Source of the DNA: Plicaturopsis crispa FD-325 SS-3
Taxonomy: Eukaryota; Basidiomycota; Agaricomycetes; Amylocorticiales; Amylocorticiaceae
Reading direction: 5' to 3'
Assembly (NCBI GenBank): GCA_000827205.1
Contig: KN832554.1
Location: 1,982,345-2,046,344, forward strand
Length of the DNA: 64,000 nt
This document shows, in pieces, positions 43,220-54,366 of this stretch; position 1 is the first letter of the stretch, and every line of letters starts with the position of its first letter. Under the pieces are notes generated by a model. It ran no database searches, was not told the DNA's origin, and was given only the letters and a program-made list of their open reading frames with translations. Position numbers and translations under genes: made by a program.

Positions 43220-44776
43220 ATGTCCTTTACTTCATTCCTACGCTCAACGCCTGTACCGCCGTTTCGCTATGTCTTACTCTTAGCCGTCGCCATCCGCATT
43301 GGCCTCATATGGTACAGCGAATGGCACGATGCCCGCTCGCTGGTGAAATATACGGATGTGGATTATCGCGTCTTCAGTGACGCCGCGCGCTTTCTCCTCC
43401 AGCCTGGCGCGAACGGCAGTAACGTAGCTCAAGGACCATGGGGTTCATGGTTCCATATCGGCAAGTGTGTATTTATCTTTCTCCTCTCTGAAACAACCCG
43501 CTTAATTCACCTCGACAGCCCATACACACGGGAGACCTATCGGTACACACCGCTCCTGGCAGTATTGGTCACACCCAATGAATGGCTACACCCTTCCTTT
43601 GGGAAATACCTCTTTGCTGTATGCGACATAGTCAATGGACTCCTGATATACCAGCTGCTCCTTTCTGTCGTCCTACCAGGGAGAACGCTGCACTCTCCAC
43701 CGTCAGGCGCCGCAAAGGTTCCCCCACAGTCGAAGGAGGAACAACATATGGATGACAAGAAAATAGCAACTGCCCTGGCTGCCCTTCATCTACTCAACCC
43801 GATGGTCTTTGCCATATCTACTCGTGGATCTTCCGAGGCAGTACTCGCGTCCTTCGTGCTATTGACTCTCTCCAGCGCGCTCCACGAGCGTTGGGACGTC
43901 GCTGCCGTGCTGTTGGGTCTGAGCACGCACTGGAAAATATACCCAGTGATCCACGGACTGGCTTGTTTGGCCGTTGTCGGACGCAGTCCTAAAGCGCCGA
44001 ACACAAGACAGAGTCCGAAGGAATACCTGTCTACGATCGTGAATTACCGCACGATCAGGTTTACGATACTGAGCGCCACGACCTTCGCCCTCTTGGGCGT
44101 ATCATGCTATCTTGTGTGAGTCCCGCTGCAACGTATTTTCAACACCATTCTGAGCACCCATCTCAGATGGGGATATCCCTTCTTGTACGAGACTTACATC
44201 TACCACCTCCACCGACTTGACCATCGACACAACTTTTCGCCGTACTTCTACCTCACTTACCTCACCTACCCTTCCAATGCGACCTCTGCAAACTCAGCGC
44301 CGCTGCCGTTCTTCCGGAGGGTCCTCCGGAGCCCGTTGACTAGTTTCGTTCCGCAGATGGTCCTTGCTCTGGGGACCGGCTTGCTCTTTGGACGGAGGAA
44401 GGATGACCTGATATTCGCGTGGTTCGTGCAGACCGTCGTATTCGTCGTCTTCAATAAAGTGTGCACGTCGCAAGTAAGTCAAGCAGTTGTCCAGCGCCTT
44501 CATTGCCCTCATCATCGCGTTTCTCAGTACTTTCTGTGGTACCTGACCCTCCTTCCCCTCCTCATCCCAAACCTGCACATGAGCGCGCGACGAGCGCTGC
44601 TCTATATCGCCGTGTGGGTTGGGACACAGGCACTCTGGCTCAGTGAAGCCTATCGACTCGAATTCCTTGGGGAGAATGTGTTCTACAGTCTGTGGCTGAG
44701 AAGTTTGGTATACGTTGTCGGAAATTGCTGGGTGCTCGTCGGGATCATGTCGTCTTACAAAAACGTATCATCATGA
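43220..44776 (+). CDS. GPI14: GPI mannosyltransferase 1 (PIG-M homologue)
   Basis: Four exons: 43220-43464, 43519-44115, 44167-44473, 44528-44776; 465 residues. In the ER lumen it adds the first alpha-1,4 mannose from dolichol-phosphate-mannose to GlcN-acyl-PI during GPI-anchor synthesis. Features: a first TM (FRYVLLLAVAIRIGLIWY), then the luminal YTDVDYRVFSDAARFL with the DxD required for catalysis, YTRETYRYTPLLAVL, WLHPSFGKYLFAVCDIVNGLLI, LNPMVFAISTRGSSEAV, LGLSTHWKIYPVIHGLA, YETYIYHLHRLDHRHNFSPYFY and QYFLWYLTLLPLLIPNL, all conserved in PIG-M. About ten membrane spans. Introns 1 and 3 are both 54 nt, stop-free and in frame, so an unspliced reading looks deceptively continuous. Confidence 0.95.
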
Positions 44777-45214
44777 TGAGAAGGATAATTTGGTTTGCAT
44801 TAAGACCTGGTGGTTACAACGTCGCAAGTAAAAAGGATGTAGTTAGCGATAGCTGGATTGCATAGGATGGATGTAGGAAAGGTCTGACACTCCAACACCA
44901 CAGACCCGTCAGAAAGACAGGCGGTGTACAAGTTCTTTTACCCGGCCAGGCATTCCTCTGCGCATAACCGAATCGCCTCGTCCTGTCTGGGAATATGAAG
45001 GGCGGGCACTGTCTAAGGAGGTTGCGGTGAAGGAAACGCAGATGCAGAGAAAAGGATTTTATAGTCGGCGCGATGTTTGGCATCTATTTGGACAAAGTGG
45101 CGGCACGTAAGTATCCTGCACGGTCCTCCCAATTCTAAGTAACAGAGAACGGTACAGACGCTGGTGGGTAACAGAGCATACAAAGCGACTACGAATGACC
45201 ATAAACGCACAGTA
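44777..45214. other. Intergenic between GPI14 and TAF9
   Basis: Nothing coding is supported. It should contain the GPI14 3' UTR and the TAF9 promoter. Confidence 0.5.
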
Positions 45215-46053
45215 ATGTCGCGCCAATCGTCCGACACCCTCCCGCCGACTGCCCGTGCTATCGCCCTCCTGCTCGCGTCGACACCAACCGTGCAAGATGC
45301 CCAGCCCGGTGTCCTCCACCAGCTCCTCGAGTTCTCGCACCGCTATACCGCGCAGGTCCTCAGCGACGCGCTCGTGTACGCCGAACACGCCGGCCGCAGC
45401 GGGAAGATCGAGATGGACGACGTCGTCCTCGCGGTGCAGGCGCGCGTCGGCTGGGAGTTTGGCGGACGCGTGCCGAAAGAGGTGCGCAGGTACACTGCAA
45501 TGTGGGCTGTGAAACTGACGGCTTGTTTTTCGAATAGTATATACTATCGTTAGCAGCGCAGACGAACGCTGTGCCGTTGCCCGCGGTCCCAGAAGTGTTT
45601 GGCGTACGGCTACCCCCTGCGTCCGAATCGCTGACTGCTGTCGACTTCGATCTTGTGCCGAATAAGCCGCCGCCAGGCGTCAAGCTCTATGACGAGGAGG
45701 TCGAGGAGATTGAGGAGAGCGAATCGGAGGAAGGGGGCGAAGACGATGAGGACGAGGACGATGAAGATATGGAACCGGCCCCGATACCTTCTCAAAACAA
45801 CGGCCAAGACTACGCCATGCACGATGCGGGGAGCCTTCCGCCGCCTGTGAGCGCGATGCAGACGCCATCGGAGATGGGTGCGCCGGATGGCGAGGCCGAG
45901 GAGGGCAGCGAGGAAGAAGATGGTCTGTTTGCCGGGGGCGACGAGGAAGAGGAGGAAGAGGAAGCAGATGCGATGGAGGAGGTGCAAGCAGCGGTCAACG
46001 GGACAGTGAACGGGGTCAAGCGGAAGCTGGTGGAAGAGGACGATTACGACTAG
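45215..46053 (+). CDS. TAF9: TFIID/SAGA subunit TAF9
   Basis: Two exons: 45215-45481 and 45538-46053, phase 0; 260 residues. TAF9 forms a histone-fold pair with TAF6 in TFIID and SAGA. The H3-like fold fills residues 1-95: ARAIALLLASTPTVQDAQPGVLHQLLEFSHRYTAQVLSDALVYAEHAGR (helices 1-2), then IEMDDVVLAVQARVGWEFGGRVPKEYILSLAAQTN. After it comes the conserved patch PLPAVPEVFGVRLPPASESLTAVDFDLVPNKPP. The C-terminal 110 residues are strongly acidic, with two long Glu/Asp runs, ending in a small basic patch GVKRKL. Start chosen as the first ATG giving MSRQSSDTLPPTARA; a GTG-led longer frame upstream was not used. Confidence 0.93.
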
Positions 46054-46259
46054 ACTTGCGCCCTTTGTTCTTTCAAATGTATCTTACAGTCACCGTCTTG
46101 TCATAATATGTTGATAATATGTATTATTTTTCGTCCATGCCGGCCCCATATAACAACTGAGTATAAAGAACGTCTCCAGAAAAAGCTCGCGCGAGTCCGC
46201 AAAGGAATTGTCGCAAAGGGTATAGCATGTAGCATAAAAGTACCATCCATGTCATCCTT

Positions 46260-47963
46260 TCACGATGATTGGGCTTTCTGGGCAAGCACGGCCAGCAGGA
46301 CAGCCATGAGGGCGAAGAGGATTAAGAGGATAGTTCCCCAAGCTATACGGAGAAGCACATTAGCATGCAGCCGATACACTGGAATGCGACAAATGGGCTA
46401 CTTACATTGCCCACCGAGCGACTGTGGTATTGTCACGACGCGAACAGTGTTATCGACGCTGCCAGAAACGAGAAGAGTGGAGGTCGGGTTGAAGCGGATC
46501 GCCGTCGGCGGGAAATCGTGCGCTTTCAAGATCGTCAAGAGCGGCTATGAAATTTGTGAGCTAAAGAACAGACATATGCACGGAAAAAGTATTGCACTGA
46601 CACTTAGGGAGGTCGCATCCAACACGCCGATGGTATAATCAGACGATCCGTATGCCAGCCATTTGCCATTTGAGCTGCATCATCCGCCCATGAGTTTCGT
46701 GGATGACTAGCAACAGACGTAGGACGCACCTGATGTCGAAGCATGTAATACCTTTGTCGCCCACTTTGCGCAGGGCAAGTGGCTTCCACGTAGACGTGCT
46801 CCATTTGCACACATACGCTTGGCGGGGAATAGCCTTCGCCTTGGTACTCCGCGAACGCGGTGCGGGCGTTGTATTCAGCACCGTGTACAGTGTGTCCTCA
46901 TCCGTCGGGTGGTATCTTACGCCCTTTCAGCCGAGGATATTGTGATTGCATTTAATGGGCATACCTCGCGGCACGGAACGTTGCACCTACGCCACCAGGA
47001 AGTGTGGGCAGGGCAACGGTTTCGAGAAGCTCCAGCTGGTTCAGCGGTATCTCCTTCTGTTTCCCTTTCTTGCTTTTGGATGTGCTGCTTGCCGAAGGCA
47101 CCGCGTAAAGAAGGAGGTTCGTCGTGGTTGCGACGAGGAGCTTGACAGAGGTTCCAATCGAGAACGTCGCGTCGTAAATCTCGCCTTGTGAGACTTTGAG
47201 AGCTTCGGCGACGGGTAAGAGGGAAGGATAGGCCAGCAGGGACAACTATAGCCGCAGGTAAGTTAAAAAAACGCGGTAAGAGAGAAATATGAGAGGCGCA
47301 CGTATTTGCTCCCAGCTACTGCTAGCAATGTGCCGTCCGGAGACAACGTCGTCACTTTCTGTGCGGAGGTTAGAAAAATACGTGTGCATTCGACTGTGTT
47401 ACCCACCTGGTAATCTTCCACGTCACCTGTGTTCAGCGTGCCTTGCTTTTCTATCAGCGCGAGCCTGTACAGAAGATAGAGCGATTAGCGGGACGCCCGA
47501 GAGGAGAAGGCAGAGAGACCGCCTACTTATTCTCCTTGATGCCAAAGACGCGACAATTCTCGTTCTCGCCATTCGCAAGTTTCTCCAGCGTACTGTTAAT
47601 TCCAGCGACGAACTCTTTGGTCTGCCAGCGATTGAGGGTCAGTGGCAGAGTCAGCGGGTCGATCGGTGGCATTGCTTACCTCCAAATTAGCAGCTATACT
47701 CATGGGCGCATCCTCCTCCTTGTCCATTTCGAACTCGTCCACCAAGTCGAGAGACCTGTCGTCGCCGACATTGTATAATCTCTGCGCTGCAAGTTTCAGG
47801 GCCCATTTCAAGCAGACATTACGCGACGCACCAGCTTGTTCTTGATCCCGCTCTTCGACGCGCCCCCACCTGCGCCCAGCACAAGTTCATTTGCGGACAA
47901 GAAAGCCGCAGAGTATACGGGAAACGAGGGAAGCTGGTGGGGTGTATGTCGCGCACGAACCAT
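46260..47963 (-). CDS. SEC12: SEC12/PREB, Sar1 guanine-nucleotide exchange factor
   Basis: Ten exons, minus strand: 47963-47832, 47781-47680, 47621-47527, 47464-47407, 47358-47302, 47245-46965, 46915-46730, 46674-46602, 46544-46406, 46342-46260; 401 residues. SEC12 activates Sar1 on the ER to start COPII coat assembly. It is a seven-bladed WD40 propeller with a C-terminal ER anchor. Seen here: LPSFPVYSAAFLSANELVLGAGGGASKSGIKNKL, which holds the Gly-rich K-loop and its conserved N-K, then LYNVGDDRSLDLVDEFEM, KVTTLSPDGTLLAVAG, SSNGKWLAYGSSDYTIGVLDA, LLTILKAHDFPPTAIRFNPTSTLLVSGSVDNTVRVV, and a last TM LILFALMAVLLAVLA. No luminal domain follows, as in short fungal forms. It starts head-to-head with the Mg transporter. 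Confidence 0.94.
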
Positions 47964-48187
47964 TGGACGTAAGCTGTATAGCAGGTGTATAATTTAAGTC
48001 TTTGGTAGACACGCACGCAGAGCTCGAGCGAGACGTACCACTGCTCCCGGCGACGTGGCCGAGGAATTCTTCCTAAACAGGCATCCCGGATCTCCGTAGC
48101 CGATCTCCTCAATTAACAGGTATTGGAGTTCCTGATAATTATCGACGCAAGGCAAGCCGCAGCCTCCTTCACCTCGAACACTCAAGC

Positions 48188-48199
48188 ATGCACCCATGA
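48188..48199 (+). promoter_or_regulatory. Minimal upstream ORF whose stop overlaps the NIPA start codon
   Basis: ATG CAC CCA TGA; the TGA at 48197-48199 overlaps the ATG at 48196-48198, and a second in-frame ATG follows at once (48199). If transcribed, ribosomes would have to skip or re-start to make the transporter. Confidence 0.45.
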
Positions 48200-50486
48200 T
48201 GGCCCCACCGTCCCATATTCAAGGCTTCGTCGCCAATCTCAACGGCGACATGGAAGTCGAGCTCCCAGAAGTCACCACCGCGAGCGTCATCGGCATAACA
48301 GTCGCCATCGCCGGGAACGTGCTCATATCGCTCGCCCTCAACGTCCAGAAACTCGCGCACAAACGGCTGGAGCGCGAAAAATACGACCGCGCTCGCGATA
48401 GGATTGCTAGCGAGCGCGAGGCTGCAGCGGAGCCGAATGCGCCGGCTGCAGGAGGCCCCGGGGAGCTCGACAGCGTGTCTGAGCTCGGGACGGAATCGAC
48501 ACCCACGAATGACGATGCCGGAGAAAGGGATCCGTTAATATCTACTCAACCGCAGGACCCGGGAAGGAACTATGGCTCGAGGTCCACGTCTGTCCCGAGT
48601 AGCAGTGATCACCCGCAGCGGTCAGAATCCAAAGACGCGAAGCCGAGGCAGGCACTTGTCTCGATATTCAACCCTTTCGGATTTGGACGGGGACGCGGCC
48701 GTCGACAGGAAGCTCTGAGCTTCCACGACGATACAGAGTCGGGGCGGCTCCTTCCTGTCGATGTGATTGTCGAGGAACCTCCAACGAACGGGAAGAACGG
48801 GAAACATGAAAACGGAATTGCACTGACGGATGAAGAGGATGGAAATGAGAGTGACTATCTCAAGTCGAAATTATGGTACATTCTGCCGTTAATTCATTGC
48901 AGACTTTATCTTACGGATATACATCCCGTAGGTGGTTAGGTTTCGCCCTCATGAATGTGGGCGAACTAGGAAATTTCATCTCCTACGCGTTTGCACCTGC
49001 CTCAGTCGTAGCTCCCCTTGGCACCGTAAGTTAACATGATATGGTTTCATCCGATACATATTCATCTTCCCTAGTTTGCACTCATGGCCAACTGCATCTT
49101 TGCACCTGTAATGCTCAAAGAGCGTTTCCGGAAGGTACGCAGCATCGTCACCTCCATGTACGCTTAATTTGACTTCATGCGCGGCTTTTCTTCATTAGCT
49201 AGACCTCATCGGTATACTCATAGCCGTCATCGGTGCAGTGACTGTGGTCCTCGCATCGAATACGTCCGACGTCCGACTTGATCCTGTAGGGCTCCTGCGA
49301 GCTATCTCGCAGCGTGTCTTTATCGTGTATGCGTGCATATATGTAGCTGGCGCAGCTGTCCTCGCTACTTTGAGTGCGGGGGAAGCTGGTCGGCGGTATG
49401 TGTTCGTCGACGTCGGATTATGTGCGCTATTTGGTGTGTAATATCTCGCATCCTTCCTTTCGTGTAGCACTCAATTTTGTGTATATTGTCAAGGCGGATT
49501 CACGGTGCTGTCAACGAAGGGTGTCTCTACCTTACTTACACTAGAATGGATTGATATGTTCACGGAGTGGATCACCTATCCAGTTATCATCGTACGTACA
49601 TTTTGCGTACTTGATTAACTGAAGTCCATACTCATTTCTAGCGTAGGTTCTCATCGGGACAGGTGTTGGCCAAATACGGTACCTTAATCGTGCCCTCATG
49701 CGGTTCGACAGTAAAGTACGTGCTCACTTCATTTTCGCGATAGATTTGGGAACGATTAATTTACGCGCATCGTCAATTTACCAGGTCGTTATCCCCATCC
49801 AATTCGTCCTGTTCAACCTCTCTGCCATTGTTGGTTCCGCCATTCTATATGGCGACTTCAAAAAAGCCACATTCCACCAGTTCATCACCTTCCTGTACGG
49901 GTGCGGCGCGACCTTTGCGGGTGTCTTCATCGTCGCGTGGGGGCCCTCGTCCGCCGACCTTGCTGCAGAGGACGGCAATGAACACAATGCCTCCACAGCA
50001 GTCAGCGAAGAGGATACACGGCTGGGGACTGTTGGTCGTAGCCGGACGCGTGCGACGCTCCTCTTACCTCCTGGTACCAGAGACGGCTCCGGCGCCGCCA
50101 CACCAATACTGCGGAAGAAGCACAGTGCCGTCGGGGTGGGGCTCTCGCCCGCGCAGCACCTGCTGCTCGTACACACCCCGCCGCACGAGGGCTTCGTGTT
50201 CCCGACGCGCGACGGATATGGACTGCCCACTCACCGGCCGCTGCTGAACCACGCGCCGAACCACAACTCGGACCCGAATCTCGTGCGCGGAGACCCGTAC
50301 GTGGAGCCGCAGTCTGCGCCGGACTCGATCGGGCGGCGGCGTGCGGTGAGCGCGTTTGGGGAGGGCGATGCGAACACTGCTGGGCGGTCGGCGAGGGTGA
50401 GGAGGGCGGTGACGGGTATATGGGGAAACGGGAGCGTTGGCAACGTCGCCTCGGGGCCAGGTGCTGCTGGTACGGGTGGTAGCTGA
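48196..50486 (+). CDS. NIPA-type (DUF803) magnesium transporter
   Basis: Seven exons: 48196-48875, 48932-49025, 49075-49134, 49199-49433, 49494-49591, 49647-49715, 49785-50486; 645 residues. NIPA proteins are EamA-related Mg2+ channels/transporters of plasma membrane and endosomes. The first TM (VIGITVAIAGNVLISLALNVQKLAHKRL) is followed by a long acidic/Ser-rich insert (about 60-225), then the conserved WWLGFALMNVGELGNFISYAFAPASVVAPLGT, FALMANCIFAPVMLKERFRK, DLIGILIAVIGAVTVVLAS, GFTVLSTKGVSTLL, QIRYLNRALMRFDSKVVIPIQFVLFNLSAIVGSAILYGDF and TFLYGCGATFAGVFIVAWG; then a 180-residue Ser/Arg tail. About nine spans. The large cytosolic insert and tail are usual in fungal members. Intron 6 (69 nt) is stop-free and in frame. 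Confidence 0.9.
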
Positions 50487-50650
50487 AGAACACTATTACG
50501 GCGGAGGTGATTTTATGGACTGCATCTTATATCCGCCTTTTGTTGTACTTATTAGTACTAGTGCTTAGCGTACATACAAATCGTAGTTTGATACCTGGTC
50601 CTTGGATTACTTAGATTTCGACGAGGAAATTAGAAATATGCAGTCGGAAA

Positions 50651-50657
50651 TATAAAT
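50651..50657 (+). promoter_or_regulatory. TATA-box candidate for the small two-TM protein
   Basis: TATAAAT, 54 nt before the start codon at 50711. Confidence 0.45.
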
Positions 50658-50710
50658 CTTATCTTATCGACCCGTTTCATGCCGCACTGAGTTTTTGGAC
50701 TTCCACCACC

Positions 50711-51261
50711 ATGTCAGAGCGCCGTGCCCGGGCACGGGCAGACGTCGAAGAGGCGTACAGACTTCAAGTCAAATCTGGTATACAGGTATGTTTCCTACTA
50801 CGCACCTTGCAGCTTGGAGGCCTAACATCCTTGCAGGGCGCTGTGCAGTCTACGGGACTCGGTGTCGGCCTTGCGATACTCGGGCACTACTACTGGCCTG
50901 CATTCCGGTTCGTAACATTTATCATAGCATACGCCCGACGAAACCGCTGACCATACTATCTCTCCAGACGGCACACGCTACAATTCAAAGCGTTCTTGAT
51001 TTCAGGGTGTACGTCACACGCCGAGTCGACTGAGCATTGAGCAACGCTGACGACGCCATTACAGTCACGCTGACCGGCCTCGTTTTTGGCGCGGAAAGCG
51101 CGTTGCTTGCGTACGAGGCCGAGCGACGACGTGCGGAAAACAGTATTCGCAAGGCGGCATGCCTCGACCTTGCGCGGCGCGGACTGGTGGGCACGGAGTC
51201 GGAGATCGAGAAGTGGAGGGCGGAACGTGAGCAAGCCGCACAATCTTCGCAGTCTCAATAG
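50711..51261 (+). CDS. Small two-TM protein, possibly Rcf2 N-domain-like
   Basis: Four exons: 50711-50785, 50837-50907, 50968-51008, 51065-51261; 127 residues. The N-terminus is basic (MSERRARARADVEEAYRLQ), then a hydrophobic segment GAVQSTGLGVGLAILGHYYWPAF, a turn RRHTL, a second segment QFKAFLISGFTLTGLVFGAESALLAYE, and a charged C-terminal helix (AERRRAENSIRKAACLDLARRG, EKWRAERE). A basic start, Gly-rich first span and an acidic residue closing span two recall the N-terminal half of the respiratory supercomplex factor Rcf2, which would put it in the mitochondrial inner membrane; that is a tentative reading. No cleavable presequence is obvious. Confidence 0.7.
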
Positions 51262-51552
51262 AGCATTGGCGCCTTGGACCGTCGCACTCAGTACCCAATG
51301 CTGTCGTATAAAATATGTATATTAATCAGTTGCTTTGTTTGCTTGCGTGTAGGGATAACATTGCTTGAGTGGAATGTCCGAGAAATCAAGAAAAAAACTT
51401 GGATGAGAGAATAATAGAGACGACTGCAGCGTAAGTATGTAGATATGATGGTGGAAATGAAACAGCAGAAAGCGCCGTCCGAAGTATCCGGTTCAGGTTG
51501 CTACTTCTGCATCGTATATTTTCGCCGCAGGGCTTGGTTCGGACGACGACGG

Positions 51553-54080
51553 TCAGTTCCAAGCGCCCTGCGCAGCCGGCTGCGCATAGCCATCGTGTGG
51601 CTGCGGCGGCCCCCAAGACCCTGAGACACGCTGCACGGGCGGTCGAGGCGGTGGTCCCGGATAGTACGGTTGCGCCTGCTCGCCGTAGTTAGGCTGGGAC
51701 GGGGGTAGTTGATGCTGGGGAGGCGGCGGCGGTGGAGGTTGGTACACCGGCTGCTGCTGGGGATGGTAGTTACTAGTGGGTGGCTGAGGTAAACTAGGCC
51801 TGCCAGATGGAGAGTTCGATTGGAATTGCGAGGGTGGGGGCGGAGGTGGAGGAAGAGGATTGGAGCCGTGCATTTGATGGTTTTCTCCCGGGTATGGGCG
51901 AGGGGATGAATCACGTCGGTAGGAATGTGAGGGAGGAGGAGGAGGAGGGGGAATAGACGCATATGGGTTGGCTGTTGGGAAAGGGATGCCATTGGTCGGG
52001 CTATACTGTGAGTTGCCTGGAGGAAGTGGAGGCGGCCCCGGGTAAGATTGTTGACCCTGACCACCTGGCTGAGGCAATGGTCTTCCACTCGACAGCGAGG
52101 AGCTGCTGTGTGATAGAGGAGGGGGAGGAGGAAGCGGTGACGTACGATCCTGAGGAGGGGACGGCGTGGAAGACCCGTAGCCCTGATAGGACTGTGGGGG
52201 CGTAGACACAGGTCCGTGGGACGGAGGGGCGTACTGCTGTGGGGGTGTCGTCGGGGAATAACCTGTATACTGTGGCTGCGGAGATGACCCCGGATAGCCT
52301 TGGTACGTCGGAGTAGTCACTGGCCCTGACGGCTGCGGAGGTAGATATTGCTGTGGAGGCGTAGATGTATCATAGCCCTGATACTGATCCGGTGGTGCTG
52401 AGTGGGACTGCGGAGGCACAGATGGTGGTGGTTGCGGTGGTAGGTACTGACCAGGTGGGGCAGATGCCGCCGGTGTTGGCGGTCCGTATTGGGCGTAATC
52501 GTAATTGTACTCGTAAGGTTGCGCTGGCTGGGGTGGATACGACTGTTGCGGGTGGAATCCAGCAGACGAAGAGGGCGGAATGGGCGGCATAAAGCCAGAG
52601 TGAGCAGGCGTTAGTGCCGGAGGCGTTCCATAACCCTGAGATGGTGGTGGCACGCCGTAGCCAGGAGATCCTGTCATATGAGATACTGTCGGTAGATATC
52701 CAGACGGCTCAGAAGTATGAGTTTGGAGCTGTGTAAATCCTGATGGTGCTGGAGATGGGATGGGCATGAAGCCGGAGGACGCAGCCGGGACACTGTATCG
52801 TGGACGGCGCACAGTAGGCTGAGGGGGCGCAAATCCAGAAGAAGAAGGGGTGCTTTCATATTGTGGCTGGTAATAAGACCCCGATATAGAGCTCCGATGC
52901 GGCAACGGTGCCGTAGGTGTCACCGGTCGATCATAGCTGAAGGCCGAAGTCGTTTCCGAGAAGGACCCCTGCGACGGGTGCGAAGATAACGTTGATGCGA
53001 CCGAAACTGGGCGCTGAGCATACCCACCACTAGGGCGTGTCTAATAAAGTAGTAATTAGCGTGAATCGCGCGTCAAGACCGCAAGGACGACGACTAACGG
53101 GAACACTCTCCCGACGCTGGTGCCCTGATACACTGAGCTCTCCAAAATCACTTGTTATGGCATCAACCCTATTTTGCTCGTAGGGTGCGACATAGAGGTC
53201 GAGCTTAGCCAATGAATTTGAAGAACGCAGAGACGATGGAATGGCGTCGGGCCTGTCGTCGTACGCAGATCCGCTAGCTGAGGGTATCCTCGATATCGAA
53301 TGCCGAGAGCCATGACCGGTCATTAGAGAAGGTGGGACATCGTCCAATGGCACAAAAGACCCGGCCCCGCCATATTGTTTATTATTTTTGCTGGATTTCG
53401 GCGGTGCCTTCTTCTCAGGAGGCGCTTCCTGTTCAATGGGATTGGGTCGATTGACTGTGAGAAATGAGTGTTCAAGGAACGCACGTTTGACCAGAACGTC
53501 AACTCAAGGTAAACCTCTCCACAGTATTTATCTTTGTTCATGAGCGTGAACCATTCTATAGCGGCGTCAGATGTTGTCAGAGTACGCGCATTAGCAAGGG
53601 TAGCATACCATCGGTCTCTCCCTTGGTCAACACCTCCGTCAAATCGACCATCGTCTCGCCGATCAGATCAGGCTCCCGAGGATCGTCCGCAAAGCATGAG
53701 ACCTTCATGACCTTTCCACCCTTGATCTTTCTAAGACCCTTCGCACCCTTCCCGTTCTTGGGCGGTGGAGGCGGTGGAGTATCGTCCCCGGTGGCCGTAC
53801 GCGCCAATTCGTCTTCAGTGTCTTCGAAAAGCGTGAACCGGACCTCCTCATCCCATTCCGGGTGCTGGCCGCCGCGCTTTATCGCTTTTGTTCGTCGTTT
53901 CTCTCCATTCAAGGATACAGCGCAGTATGGATCCTGCTTTCCTATGTGACGTTTATTGGGCAGGTTTTTCTGGGCAATACTCGCGTTAGTCCAGCCGTGG
54001 CACGAACAGACGCAGAAACAACGCACTGCTTTCAAGATGACTGCGATGAGTGTTCCTATTTCAACAGGCGTCGACGACAT
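51553..54080 (-). CDS. C2-domain protein with long Pro-rich tail, Fic1/Inn1-like
   Basis: Five exons, minus strand: 54080-54027, 53969-53609, 53555-53485, 53428-53099, 53040-51553; 767 residues. The C2 domain fills about 1-160: IGTLIAVILKAKNLPNKRHIGKQDPYCAVSLNG, basic KRRTKAIKRGGQHPEWDEEVRFTL, a loop with a run of six prolines, FADDPREPDLIGETMVDLTEVL, EWFTLMNKDKYCGEVYLELTFW. The rest is Pro/Gln/Ser/Tyr-rich with loosely repeated blocks (TPPQQY, QGY, PPPPPP) offering many PxxP sites. This is the layout of fungal ingression proteins (yeast Inn1, S. pombe Fic1), whose C2 binds the ring or membrane and whose PxxP motifs bind SH3 proteins such as Cyk3 and Cdc15. Cytokinesis role is inferred. Confidence 0.82.
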
Positions 54081-54366
54081 GGGTGTTTAAGGAGTGGTAT
54101 ACGCCAACTTTCGATAGCGAGAAGACAGCGAAAGATTTATGTAGATGGATATGAAACGTACATAGGCACACAGTGAAGGCCGTTCTGAGCAGTGCCCTGC
54201 CTCAGCCACCGCGCCCATATCGCGTCCTATTGTGCCTTATTTGGTCCATTTCCCCACATCTGTCCTGGTCGCCGTCGGCCGCGGCTCAATTTCTAAGTGC
54301 CAGTCTTCTCCGACATGAACCACAGCAACGTGCACAGTTCCTTTTTGTTCCAAACGCTCTCGAGAA

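Noticed and set aside
51007-51041. A 35 nt intron in the small two-TM gene
   Set aside because: Donor GTACGT at 51009 with acceptor TTACAG at 51064 gives a 56 nt intron and a better protein (ISGFTLTGLVFG).
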